Of a stretch of DNA of 64,000 nt, positions 53,301-60,685 are shown one piece after another. A program made the translations under genes and the position numbers. Numbering within the stretch: position 1 is the stretch's first letter; each line of letters begins with the position of its first letter. Source of the stretch: Microbacterium indicum DSM 19969 (GTDB lineage: Bacteria; Actinomycetota; Actinomycetes; Actinomycetales; Microbacteriaceae). The stretch spans positions 1 to 64,000 of the forward strand of contig NZ_AULR01000016.1 in the NCBI RefSeq assembly GCF_000422385.1, written 5' to 3'. A model generated the notes under the pieces. The model did no database searches and was not told where the DNA came from. It saw only the letters and a program-made list of their open reading frames with translations.

Positions 53301-53559
53301 GGGCGAGCGCGCCAGGGGTCGCGATGCCGACGCGCAGCCCCAGGCGATCGCGCAGCCGCGTCGCCGAGGCCCGCGAGGGCGTGAGGGCGAGAACGGCCTC
53401 GGGCGCGAGCGCCGCCTCTCCCGTGAGGAGGCGCGCGACCCGCTCGACGACGACGGCCGTCTTGCCGCTGCCCGGCGCCCCGATCACGGTGCCGGATGCC
53501 GCCGGGTCGAGCTCCATGACGGCCCGCTGCTCGGCGTCCCAGGAGGTGCTCGTCGTCAT
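50353..53559 (-). CDS. adnA: AdnA-like helicase-nuclease subunit with altered motif II
   Basis: 1068 residues. Walker A is GAPGSGKT (27-34), but the Walker B/motif II is VDDAQ (231-235) in place of DExQ, so this motor may be weak. The middle is the helicase body (LLTPANALSTEFDVVVIAG as motif V-like, VSRARIGVLVTATR as motif VI). The C-terminus has the nuclease: FEECGLSW, GLGTILHAALEHA, IRGTIDRVEQY and IVVADLKTGK. Cysteines at the beginning (EEC) and end (HCTAGQWAPIC) of the nuclease may bind an iron-sulphur cluster; only three are clear. The ATG at 53557-53559 has GGAGG 9 nt upstream. It is the first gene of the pair. Confidence 0.87.
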   Translation of the reverse strand: MTTSTSWDAEQRAVMELDPAASGTVIGAPGSGKTAVVVERVARLLTGEAALAPEAVLALTPSRASATRLRDRLGLRVGIATPGALARSIGSFAFQVVRADALSRGEAAPQLLTGAEQDRLLGQLVEGDIDDERIAWPEHLPPAVRRSREFRSELRAFLDAAVELDVSRDELRAMRGGEWAPVASLLADYAGAARGMRDAAWDAAELTRGAIDALRSGAPLPGVDELRAVLVDDAQELTRGGALLLEALAARGVAVVAFGDPDIASGAFRGITPDIFGDLQRALGPVHVLRGQHRARGGIAWVTRSITQLIGAGGRVDHRHAPGPRPDDGGDVAVAIAPSPHEEIDEIAWQLREWHLSRGVAWSRMAVVAHDTRQIATLEAELAAREVPTRAAGVTRPLGSERSVRQIVELVLLGLTPAAERSDEALVDALRSPYGGFDGVALRRLRARLRHAELAAGGVRPARELLREAMAHPVRFAALDTAEGRSAERLAVTLREIGEGAARGATIHELLWLAWDRSRTLAGRRLSEVWRRVATSPGPQSAETARSLDGLVALFAAAKLRIERAPHEGPLPFVREILGSDVPEDMLSAPERDGFVTLLTPANALSTEFDVVVIAGLQDGVWPNTRLRGGMLGAWRLPAALRALRSDDPDPDDDPAIDRRRAALFDELRLFVRAVSRARIGVLVTATRDDDQAPSPLFASLPDERPLHAHARPLTLRGLVAHHRRTLTTSGDEAERREAAGQLRVLAEAGVPGADPGEWYGIAPATTEAPLRDLAAEPVRVSPSRIEGFEECGLSWAIASLGGDTVISPSAGLGTILHAALEHAPDGGVDALERVVDERWGELDFETAWLGARERRRMDQYVHRLDSYLASVRADGGRVVASEAEFRFAVSLDDGAVHAGPDAAAPGRAVIRGTIDRVEQYPPGAGEHPLARGRGYEAMAAAPDGAIVVADLKTGKNEERTADAKVRDDAQLAAYQLAVEAGLVAGAPPERLGGARLVVVSKTTAKSPYRIAHQHTLAGDDRDAFLARLGAAARGMAASTFEASVEAHCTAGQWAPICRIHTVKAVSA

Positions 53560-53711
53560 GATCCCCATCCTCCCGGGAAGCCCCGACAAACGAAGGCCGC
53601 GGCGCGCGCGTTCGCCCTGAGCGTCAACGGATCCGGCTCATCAGCTCGTCCCATAAAGTTGTTGCGAGCGCCCCGCTCGGGGCAGCGCATCGCGCGACGA
53701 AAGGCACCTCC

Positions 53712-53933
53712 ATGGACATCCGCATCGGCATGAAGAACACCGCCCGCGAGCTGAGCTTCGAGACGGACGAGGCACCCGAGGACGTCAAGAAGAAGGTCGC
53801 CTCCGCGCTCGAGGTCGGCGCCCCCGCCGAGTTCACCGACATCAAGGGCAACACGTACCTCGTCTCCGGCAGCGTGCTCTCCTACATCGAGATCGGCACG
53901 GCGGAGACGCGCCGCGTCGGCTTCGTGGCCTGA
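53712..53933 (+). CDS. DUF3107 domain-containing protein
   Basis: 73 residues, MDIRIGMKNTARELSFETDE start, then VKKKVASALEVG and FTDIKGNTYLVSGSVLSYIEIG. This matches DUF3107 (mycobacterial Rv3208A/TB9.4 type), a small, highly expressed protein of unknown role. A GAAAGG is 7 nt upstream of the ATG. A TAAAGT hexamer at 53654-53659 could be its -10 element. It is divergent from adnA. Confidence 0.88.
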   Translation: MDIRIGMKNTARELSFETDEAPEDVKKKVASALEVGAPAEFTDIKGNTYLVSGSVLSYIEIGTAETRRVGFVA

Positions 53934-53945
53934 CCGGGGGCGCGA

Positions 53946-54224
53946 ATGCACATCCTCCTCGCGCTCGTCTTCGCCGCGGCGGTCGGGGCCGGCCTCCACT
54001 ACCTCCTCCCCGCGCGCGATCTCCGCGGCGTGCTCCTCGCGCCCGCGGTCGCGGTGGGTTCGGCCGCCGCGATCTACGCGGGCCTGACCTGGGTGTGGGG
54101 CGAGGCCAGCTGGCTCACCTGGCTCTCGGCCCTCGTCGCACCCATCGCGATCGCGATCGCGTGGCTCCTCGTGTCGACGGCCGTGCGCCGTCGGAGCGAC
54201 GCCGCGTTCCTCGCCGCCGCCTGA
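53946..54224 (+). CDS. small membrane protein, function unknown
   Basis: 92 residues with three hydrophobic segments (MHILLALVFAAAVGAGLHYLL, GVLLAPAVAVGSAAAIYAGL, WLTWLSALVAPIAIAIAWLLV) and a basic tail. I do not recognise a family. It is 12 nt downstream of the DUF3107 gene and likely co-transcribed with it. No clear ribosome-binding site other than GGGGG precedes the ATG. It is convergent with the ferritin-like gene; the two stop codons sit in one palindrome. Confidence 0.7.
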   Translation: MHILLALVFAAAVGAGLHYLLPARDLRGVLLAPAVAVGSAAAIYAGLTWVWGEASWLTWLSALVAPIAIAIAWLLVSTAVRRRSDAAFLAAA

Positions 54225-54234
54225 TCGATCAGGC
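54219..54234. terminator. 16-bp perfect palindrome at convergent stop codons
   Basis: GCCTGATCGATCAGGC contains the TGA of the plus-strand gene and the TCA complement of the minus-strand stop. With no loop and no T-tract it is at best a weak bidirectional terminator; it could equally be a chance palindrome. Confidence 0.3.
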
Positions 54235-54942
54235 CGTCAGCCCCAGCGCGTCCATGCGCTGGGAGTGCGCCGACAGCAGCGCCGTGAAGACGGGCTCGAC
54301 CTTCTCCTCCTCGGAGCGGTCGAGCCCGTCTTCGCGCAGGGCGGAGCGCGCGACGAGCAGGGTGTCCCCGACGAGCCGCCTGGCCCACATCGACAGCAGG
54401 CCGCGCATCTCTTCGTCCGAGTCGGCCGTCGCCCGCAGGAGGTCGGCCAGCTGCTGCCTGTCGTGGTCCTCGCGCAGGACCCGCGCCGCGCGGCGGCCGG
54501 GCTCGCCGTAGCTCGAGGCGAGCGCGAGGTAAAAGTCGTCGAGCAGGCCCGCCGTGATGTGCACCGTGAGCATCGTCTCGCGCGGCCGCGCGCCCAGCGT
54601 GCGGCGGCGGAACGCGTCGAGCGGCGCCTGGAAAGGGCGCATGAGCTCGGCGGGGTCGTCGCCGCGATCGCGGATGATCTCGACGAGCCCGCGGTGCTTG
54701 CGGAGAGCCGCACCGGCCGCGAGCGAGAGCGCCTCCTTCTCGGCGAGATCCGGCGTGCGCTGGATCAGCCGCGTGAGCGTCTCGAAGTAGCCGAGCTGCA
54801 GGTACGCCGCCTGGCCGAGGAACACCTCGGCGTCGGGCGCCAGCTCGGCGAAGTCGACGCGCGTGGCGTCGCCGAGCTCACCGCGCGACCGGAGGCGCAG
54901 GACGCGCGTCGGGCGGGCCCGACGCCAGAACCAGTTGACCAC
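54229..54942 (-). CDS. ferritin-like fold protein (MiaE-like, Rv3210c type)
   Basis: 237 residues, almost all helical. FLGQAAYLQLGYFETLTRLIQ (about 41-61) and EKEALSLAAGAALRKHRGLVE (68-88, possible EAxH-type metal ligands) are followed by MLTVHITAGLLDDFYLAL and HDRQQLADLLRA. The helical-bundle metal pattern resembles the tRNA-modifying MiaE family; actinobacterial homologues are annotated as ferritin-like-fold proteins. GTG start 54940-54942, with TAGGCT 7 nt upstream. It is divergent from the DEAD-box gene, as in mycobacteria. Confidence 0.78.
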   Translation of the reverse strand: MVNWFWRRARPTRVLRLRSRGELGDATRVDFAELAPDAEVFLGQAAYLQLGYFETLTRLIQRTPDLAEKEALSLAAGAALRKHRGLVEIIRDRGDDPAELMRPFQAPLDAFRRRTLGARPRETMLTVHITAGLLDDFYLALASSYGEPGRRAARVLREDHDRQQLADLLRATADSDEEMRGLLSMWARRLVGDTLLVARSALREDGLDRSEEEKVEPVFTALLSAHSQRMDALGLTA

Positions 54943-54949
54943 GCACGAC

Positions 54950-54955
54950 AGCCTA
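54950..54955 (-). promoter_or_regulatory. -10 element of the ferritin-like gene (leaderless type)
   Basis: TAGGCT on the minus strand, 7 nt before the GTG start. Confidence 0.45.
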
Positions 54956-55106
54956 CGGCGATCCCGGAACGCGGCCGGGTAGGCTCGGTGCCAGCCTCGT
55001 CATCGGAGCGGGGCACCGCGCCTGGGCTCAGAAAGAGGCGTGGACGCATTTCCACGGCGGCAGCCGCGCGCTCCCGCGCCGCGCCGCCGAGAACAGGCAC
55101 CATCAC

Positions 55107-56513
55107 ATGACATCGTTCGCCGAACTCGGCATCGATCAGGACATCGTCGACGTCCTCCAGGCGAAGGGGATCGCCGACGCGTTCCCGATCCAGGAGCAGA
55201 CGATCCCGATCTCCCTTCCGGGCCAGGACGTCATCGGCCAGGCGAAGACGGGAACGGGCAAGACCTTCGGCTTCGGCATCCCCGTGGTCCAGCGGCTCGG
55301 GAAGGACCCCGAGCCCGGCGTCAAGGCGCTCATCGTCGTCCCGACGCGCGAGCTCGCCACCCAGGTCTTCGAGGACATGGACCTCCTCACGAGCGGCCGC
55401 TCGACGCACGTCGTCGCGATCTACGGCGGCAAGGCATACGAGGGCCAGATCGAGCAGCTGCGCGCCGGAGCGCAGATCGTCGTCGGAACCCCCGGCCGCC
55501 TGATCGACCTCGCGAACCAGCGCCTCCTCGACCTCTCGAACGCGACCGAGGTCGTGCTCGACGAGGCCGACAAGATGCTCGACCTCGGCTTCCTCGCCGA
55601 CATCGAGAAGATCTTCCAGAAGGTCCCCTCCTCGCGCCACACGCAGCTGTTCAGCGCGACGATGCCCGGGCCGATCGTCGCCCTCGCGCGCCGGTTCATG
55701 TCGAACCCGATCCACATCCGCGCCTCGGACCCCGACGAGGGCCTGACGCAGGCGAACATCCGCCACGTCATCTACCGCGCGCACCAGCTCGACAAGGACG
55801 AGGTCATCGGCCGCATCCTGCAGGCCGAGGGCCGCGGCAAGACCGTGATCTTCACGCGCACGAAGCGCGCCGCGCAGCGTCTCGTCGACGAGCTCAACGA
55901 CCGCGGGTTCAACGCGGGCGGCGTGCACGGAGACATGGGCCAGGAGCAGCGCGAGCGCTCGATGGCCGCGTTCAAGGCCGGCAAGAAGGACGTGCTCGTC
56001 GCGACCGACGTCGCGGCCCGCGGCATCGACGTGACCGACGTGACGCACGTCATCAACCACACGATCCCCGACGACGAGAAGACGTACCTGCACCGCGCCG
56101 GCCGCACGGGCCGCGCGGGCAACGAGGGCATCGCCGTGACCTTCGTCGACTGGGACGACCTGCACAAGTGGGCGCTCATCAACCGCGCTCTCGAGTTCGG
56201 CCAGCCCGAGCCGACCGAGACCTACTCGACGAGCCCCCACCTGTTCTCCGACCTGAACATCCCCGAGGGCACGAAGGGCCGCATCGCGACCGCCCCGAAG
56301 AAGCAGGACGGGGAGAGGAAGCCGCAGCAGAGCCGCTCGCGCCGCCGCCCGAGCGCCGACGCCGAGACGCCCGACGAGGGCCAGGGCACGCACGACGGCC
56401 AGGGCAAGGAGCACCGCGACGGTTCGAGCGGCGCGCCCTCGCGTCGCCGCCGCCGTCGCCGCCGCTCCTCGGGCGGCACGCCGCAGGTCGGCGGGGGCGC
56501 CCCCGCCGCCTGA
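55107..56513 (+). CDS. DEAD/DEAH-box RNA helicase (RhlE-like)
   Basis: 468 residues. Motifs in order: Q-motif FPIQEQTIPI, I AKTGTGKT (about 46-53), Ia PTRELATQV, Ib GTPGRLID, II DEAD (LDEADKML), III SAT (FSATMPG), IV VIFTRTKRAAQ, V ATDVAARGIDV and VI HRAGRTGRAG. A C-terminal basic tail (RRRRRRS near 452-460) follows an acidic/Gln linker, giving non-specific RNA binding. It acts in ribosome assembly or RNA decay. The ATG is preceded by a long 164-bp region divergent from the ferritin-like gene, with no strong ribosome-binding site. Confidence 0.95.
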   Translation: MTSFAELGIDQDIVDVLQAKGIADAFPIQEQTIPISLPGQDVIGQAKTGTGKTFGFGIPVVQRLGKDPEPGVKALIVVPTRELATQVFEDMDLLTSGRSTHVVAIYGGKAYEGQIEQLRAGAQIVVGTPGRLIDLANQRLLDLSNATEVVLDEADKMLDLGFLADIEKIFQKVPSSRHTQLFSATMPGPIVALARRFMSNPIHIRASDPDEGLTQANIRHVIYRAHQLDKDEVIGRILQAEGRGKTVIFTRTKRAAQRLVDELNDRGFNAGGVHGDMGQEQRERSMAAFKAGKKDVLVATDVAARGIDVTDVTHVINHTIPDDEKTYLHRAGRTGRAGNEGIAVTFVDWDDLHKWALINRALEFGQPEPTETYSTSPHLFSDLNIPEGTKGRIATAPKKQDGERKPQQSRSRRRPSADAETPDEGQGTHDGQGKEHRDGSSGAPSRRRRRRRRSSGGTPQVGGGAPAA

Positions 56514-56514
56514 T

Positions 56515-57366
56515 CTACAGGATCGGATCCGTCCCGCTCGCCCGGGCGATGATGCGCTCGACCATCTCGAGGTCGGTCGTGTTCTCGCCCGGGCGATTCG
56601 GCTTCCCGGCGCCGTGGTAGTCGCTCGACCCCGTCACGACGAGGTCGTGGGCGTCGACGAAGCGGCGCAGTCGCGCGACGCCGTCGGGGCGGTTCTCGCG
56701 GTGCCCGAGCTCGAAGCCCGCGAGGCCCGCGTCGATGAGGCGACGGATCTCCCCGTCGTCGAGGCGCCCGCGCCCCGCCGGGTGCGCGATGATCGGGACG
56801 CCGCCGGCCGCCGCGATGAGCTGCACGGCGAGGATCGGCTCCGGCGTGTAGTGGCGCTCGTAGTACGGGCTCCGGAAGTGCAGCAGGTCGGCGAACGCCT
56901 CGCCCCGGTCGGAGACGACTCCCGCCGCGACGAGGGCGTCGGCGATGTGCGGCCGGCCGACGGTCGCGTCGCCCGCGCGCTGCGCCGAGACGTCGTCCCA
57001 CGTGATCGGGTAGTCGCGGGCGAGGTTCGCGACGAGGCGCTCGGCGCGGCCGACCCTGTCGTCGCGGATCCGCCGCATGAGCGCGGAGAGGTTCGCGTCG
57101 TCGGGATCGAACAGGTACGCGAGGACGTGGACCCCGGTCCATGCGTGCTCGGCCGAGATCTCGGCGCCGGGCAGGAACCCCATGCCGAGCCGGCGCGCGG
57201 CGGTCGCGGCCTCGTCCCACCCGCTCGTCGTCTCGTGGTCGGTCAGCGCGATCGTGCCGAGCCCCGCCTCGCGCGCGACCTCGACGACCCGCTCGGGCGA
57301 CTCCGTTCCGTCGGAGCGCTCGGAATGCAGGTGGAGGTCGGCGGGGCCGGGGATCGCGAGGGGCAC
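56515..57366 (-). CDS. PHP domain phosphoesterase
   Basis: 283 residues. The four PHP motifs are visible: HLHSERSDGTESPE (12-25), ALTDHETTSGW (40-50), PIIAHPAGRG and VVTGSSDYHGAGKPN at the end. This is the TrpH/RNase AM-like group, which hydrolyses phosphate esters or 3'-5' bisphosphate nucleotides with a metal cluster. The GTG start at 57364-57366 follows TAGGCT by 6 nt. It is convergent with the DEAD-box gene, with a one-base gap. Confidence 0.89.
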   Translation of the reverse strand: MPLAIPGPADLHLHSERSDGTESPERVVEVAREAGLGTIALTDHETTSGWDEAATAARRLGMGFLPGAEISAEHAWTGVHVLAYLFDPDDANLSALMRRIRDDRVGRAERLVANLARDYPITWDDVSAQRAGDATVGRPHIADALVAAGVVSDRGEAFADLLHFRSPYYERHYTPEPILAVQLIAAAGGVPIIAHPAGRGRLDDGEIRRLIDAGLAGFELGHRENRPDGVARLRRFVDAHDLVVTGSSDYHGAGKPNRPGENTTDLEMVERIIARASGTDPIL

Positions 57367-57372
57367 AGAGGG

Positions 57373-57378
57373 AGCCTA
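57373..57378 (-). promoter_or_regulatory. -10 element of the PHP gene (leaderless type)
   Basis: TAGGCT on the minus strand, 6 nt before the GTG start. Confidence 0.5.
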
Positions 57379-57468
57379 GAGCTCCCGCGGCGGGACGGGA
57401 CGCTGGGAGTACCCTCCCGGTGCCCTGGGCGGCGCCCCCTCCGCGCGGCATTTCCCAGAAGTCGTGCG

Positions 57469-57474
57469 TAATGT
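57469..57474 (+). promoter_or_regulatory. -10 element deciding the start of the endonuclease-like gene
   Basis: TAATGT, 7 nt before the GTG at 57482. It argues for 57482 over the upstream GTG at 57464, which it would otherwise overlap. Confidence 0.45.
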
Positions 57475-57481
57475 CGCGAGC

Positions 57482-58501
57482 GTGTTGCGGTGGCTCGGCG
57501 GTCTGATCACGGTGCTCTTCGGGTGCGCCGCGATCGTCGTCACCTGGCCCCAGTTCTTCCACCTCGAGCAGCGCCTGCCCTTCGCGCAGCTCGTCGCCCT
57601 CCGCGGTGCGCTCGTCGTCGGCTTCGCCGTCATCGCGATCGTCTTCCTCCTCATCGCCGCGGCCCGCCGCGTCCGAGGATTCGCCGTCTCGATGGCGATC
57701 GTCTCGGCCCTCGCGGCTCTCGCGGGCGGCATCATCCTCGGCGTGCGCGGCTACGGCACGTCGGAGCTGCCCGACAAGACCGAAGACGCCGTGCGGGTCA
57801 TGACGTGGAACACGCTCGGCAACGCGGCGGGCGCGCAGTCGATCGCCGAGACGGCCGTCGCCATGGAGGCCGACATCGTCGCGCTCCCCGAGACCGAGGA
57901 GGGCGTCGGCGAGCAGGTCGCCGTCCTCATGCGCGAGCTCGGCCACCCGATGTGGGTGCACGTCGAGCAGTACAACAGCGACGTCGAGAACGGGCCGCAG
58001 GCCTGGCAGACGACGCTCCTCATCTCCCCCGACCTCGGCGACTACTCCGTCATCGACGCGTCGTCCGACGGCACGACGATGCTGCCGAGCGCCGTCGCGA
58101 TGCCCGTCGACGGCGACGGCCCGATCATCGTCGCGGCCCACGCCGTCTCGCCGCAGGACGAGTACATGAGCGACTGGCAGGCGGATCTGCGCTGGCTCGC
58201 CGACCAGTGCGTGGACGGCGACGTCATCATGGCCGGCGACTTCAACGCGACGGTCGACAACATGGCCGCGCTCGGCGAGGCGGGTCACGACCTCGGCTGG
58301 TGCGACGACTCGGCGACGAGCACGGGCGACGGCGCGGCGGGCACCTGGCCCGCCTCCGTCCCGACGCTCCTCGGCGCGCCGATCGACCACGTGCTGCACA
58401 CGAGCAACTGGGAGGCGACGGGATCCCTCGTCCTCACCAACCTCGACGACGCGGGAAGCGACCACCGCCCCCTCGTCGTCCAGCTCGAGCCGGTCTCCTG
58501 A
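57482..58501 (+). CDS. membrane-anchored endonuclease/exonuclease/phosphatase family protein
   Basis: 339 residues. Three N-terminal hydrophobic segments (LGGLITVLFGCAAIVV, ALVVGFAVIAIVFLLIAA, VSALAALAGGIILG, up to about 95) lead to an EEP domain outside the membrane. EEP motifs are VMTWNTLG (N), ALPETEEGV (E), VIMAGDFNAT (D-N), and SDHRPLVVQL (SDH, near the C-terminus). Metal-dependent phosphoesterase chemistry is likely, but the substrate (lipid, nucleotide or sugar phosphate) is unknown. GTG 57482 is used because a -10 element lies 7 nt upstream; 57464 is the alternative. Confidence 0.85.
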   Translation: MLRWLGGLITVLFGCAAIVVTWPQFFHLEQRLPFAQLVALRGALVVGFAVIAIVFLLIAAARRVRGFAVSMAIVSALAALAGGIILGVRGYGTSELPDKTEDAVRVMTWNTLGNAAGAQSIAETAVAMEADIVALPETEEGVGEQVAVLMRELGHPMWVHVEQYNSDVENGPQAWQTTLLISPDLGDYSVIDASSDGTTMLPSAVAMPVDGDGPIIVAAHAVSPQDEYMSDWQADLRWLADQCVDGDVIMAGDFNATVDNMAALGEAGHDLGWCDDSATSTGDGAAGTWPASVPTLLGAPIDHVLHTSNWEATGSLVLTNLDDAGSDHRPLVVQLEPVS

Positions 58502-58526
58502 GAGGCGTCGGTGCGACACTGGATGC

Positions 58527-59939
58527 ATGACGACATCCGACGACACGACGACCGCTGAGAAGCCCCGCACCGACTCGAACACCAACCGGCGCCAGCCGTA
58601 CCCGCAGGGCTTCCTCGACACGATCTCGACGGGTTGGGCCGACCGCGAAGACGCGATCCCCGCGGCGCGCGAGCAGGCCCCGTTCGCGGCCGCCCGGCGC
58701 GACGCCGTGAGCGCCGCGTTCCCCGGCAGGCGCCTCGTCGTCCCCGCTGGCGGCTACCAGGTGCGGTCGAACGACACCGACTTCCCGTTCCGCGCCCACT
58801 CGGCGTTCGCGCACCTCACGGGGTGGGCGTCCGACGCCGTCGCCGACTCGCTCCTCGTGTTCGACCCGACCGCCGACGGCCACGACGTCACCCTGTTCCT
58901 CCGCGACCGCGCGACCCGCGAGACGGCCGAGTTCTATCGCGACGCCTCGATCGGCGAGTTCTGGGTCGGCCCCCGCCCGTCGCTCGCCGCCGTCGCCGCC
59001 GACCTCGGCGTCGAGACCGCCGACCTCTCGGCGTTCGCCTCGGGCGACGACGACCTCGTCGTGGGCGAGGACGAGGCCCTCACGACCTTCGTCTCCGAGC
59101 TGCGCCTGATCAAGGACGCGTACGAGGTCGCGCAGCTCCAGCTCGCGGTCGACACGACGAAGTCGGGCTTCGACGACATCGTCGCCGAGCTCCCCCGCGT
59201 GATCGAGCACCCGCGCGGCGAGCGCGTCGTCGAGGGCGTGTTCCACAGCCGCGCCCGCAGCGACGGGAACTGGGAGGGCTACGACACGATCGCGGCGGCC
59301 GGCGCGCACGCCTGCTACCTGCACTGGACGCGCAACGACGGCGCGGTCGCGCCGGGCGACCTGATCCTCATCGACGCGGGCGTCGAGGTCGACAGCCTCT
59401 ACACCGCCGACGTCACCCGCACGCTCCCCGTGGACGGCACCTTCTCCCCCGTGCAGCGGAGGATCTACGAGGCCGTCCTGGAGGCGGCGGACGCCGTCTT
59501 CTCCGCCGCGAAGCCCGGCATCCGGTTCCAGGAGCTGCACGACACCGCCATGCGGGTCATCGCCGAGAAGACCGCCGAGTGGGGCATCCTTCCCGTTCCC
59601 GCGGCCGAGGCGCTCGACCCGAAGACGGGCGGCCAGCAGCGCCGCTACATGGTGCACGGCACGAGCCACCACCTCGGTCTCGACGTGCACGACTGCGCGC
59701 AGGCGCGTCGGGAGATGTACTACGAGGCCGAGCTCCGCCCCGGCATGGTCTTCACGATCGAGCCCGGCCTCTACTTCCAGGCCGACGACATGACGGTGCC
59801 CGAGGAGTTCCGCGGCATCGGCGTGCGCATCGAGGACGACATCCTCATGACCGAGGACGGGCCCGTCAACCTCTCGGCGGCCGTCCCGCGCACGGCGGAC
59901 GACGTCGAGGCGTGGGTGCGCGGGGGTCAGTCGCGCTGA
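58527..59939 (+). CDS. aminopeptidase P family protein (Xaa-Pro aminopeptidase)
   Basis: 470 residues. The N-terminal creatinase-like domain is followed by a pita-bread catalytic domain. The two-metal site is complete: DAGVEV and TADVTRTLP (two Asp), HGTSHHLGLDVHD (His), TIEPGLYF (Glu) and GVRIEDD (Glu). It removes the first residue from Xaa-Pro peptides. A GACACT sequence ends 6 nt before the ATG and may be a degenerate -10. It ends in a 13-bp convergent overlap with the stress-type membrane protein gene. Confidence 0.93.
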   Translation: MTTSDDTTTAEKPRTDSNTNRRQPYPQGFLDTISTGWADREDAIPAAREQAPFAAARRDAVSAAFPGRRLVVPAGGYQVRSNDTDFPFRAHSAFAHLTGWASDAVADSLLVFDPTADGHDVTLFLRDRATRETAEFYRDASIGEFWVGPRPSLAAVAADLGVETADLSAFASGDDDLVVGEDEALTTFVSELRLIKDAYEVAQLQLAVDTTKSGFDDIVAELPRVIEHPRGERVVEGVFHSRARSDGNWEGYDTIAAAGAHACYLHWTRNDGAVAPGDLILIDAGVEVDSLYTADVTRTLPVDGTFSPVQRRIYEAVLEAADAVFSAAKPGIRFQELHDTAMRVIAEKTAEWGILPVPAAEALDPKTGGQQRRYMVHGTSHHLGLDVHDCAQARREMYYEAELRPGMVFTIEPGLYFQADDMTVPEEFRGIGVRIEDDILMTEDGPVNLSAAVPRTADDVEAWVRGGQSR

Positions 59940-60568
59940 TCTCCCGCGGGAGCCTCTCCCGCGTCGGGGCCGGCGGATCCTTCGGGCTCCGCCGGCTTCG
60001 GCGTCTCGGCGGGCGCCTGCGGCTGCTGCGGCTTGCCGTCGACGACGCGGATCCCGTACTGCGGGGGCTCGTTCGTCGGAGGGGCCGCGACGACGGTGCG
60101 CGGCTTCGTCGTCCCGAGCAGGCGGCGCGCCTCGGTGACGTGCGATCGCGAGACGGCGACCTCGTAGTGGTCGGCCATGACCATCTGCACACTCGCGTAG
60201 TCGCGGCGGCGGCGCACGAGCGAGTAGCTCAGGACGCGCATGAGCATGCCGACGGCGACGCCGAGGAGCAGGAGCCCGCCGACCATCGCGAAGGTCGGCG
60301 TCGGAACCCAGATGAACGCGAACGCCGAGACGAGGAGCCCGAGGAGCACGCCGTTGAGCGCACCCTGCCACGCGGCCTGCGCCCACCCGAGGCGCCCCGT
60401 GATCTTCTCGACCGAGCGCAGCGCGGATCCGACGATCGCGATGTCGGACGCCGGGATCTCCTTCGAGATGAGGAGGGACACCGCCCGCTGAGCGCCCTCG
60501 TACTGCTTGTACGTCGCGACGGTCTCGCCGACCTCAGGGGCGCGACCCAGGCCGTTCATCATGCTCAT
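59927..60568 (-). CDS. general-stress-type small membrane protein
   Basis: 213 residues. N-terminal part SKEIPASDIAIVGSALRSVEKITG resembles a family annotated as general stress protein 17M-like. Two hydrophobic helices follow (about 72-94 and 98-118), then VMADHYEVAVSRSHVTEARRLL and a disordered Pro/Glu/Ala tail (PAETPKPAEPEGSAGPD). The role is unknown. The ATG at 60566-60568 is followed by a second ATG at codon 3; GGGAGA lies upstream. It is divergent from the MgtE-like gene and convergent with the aminopeptidase. Confidence 0.78.
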   Translation of the reverse strand: MSMMNGLGRAPEVGETVATYKQYEGAQRAVSLLISKEIPASDIAIVGSALRSVEKITGRLGWAQAAWQGALNGVLLGLLVSAFAFIWVPTPTFAMVGGLLLLGVAVGMLMRVLSYSLVRRRRDYASVQMVMADHYEVAVSRSHVTEARRLLGTTKPRTVVAAPPTNEPPQYGIRVVDGKPQQPQAPAETPKPAEPEGSAGPDAGEAPAGDQRD

Positions 60569-60673
60569 GGCCCGATTCTCCCACGCGGCCGACACCCGGA
60601 TCTCTGCCTCCGCTATGCCCTCCCTGTGAGAGCGCGCCCGCCGCAGGAGGGCCGCGCGGCCGGGCCCCTCGGC

Positions 60674-60679
60674 TACCCT
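60674..60679 (+). promoter_or_regulatory. -10 element of the MgtE-N/CBS operon (leaderless type)
   Basis: TACCCT, 6 nt before the GTG at 60686. No ribosome-binding site is present. Confidence 0.45.
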
Positions 60680-60685
60680 TGACGA

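Noticed and set aside
50377..53733. Long plus-strand frame opposite the AdnA-like gene
   Set aside because: Same composition artefact; the product is Arg/Glu/Asp-rich repeats with no motif and it is antisense to a clear helicase-nuclease.
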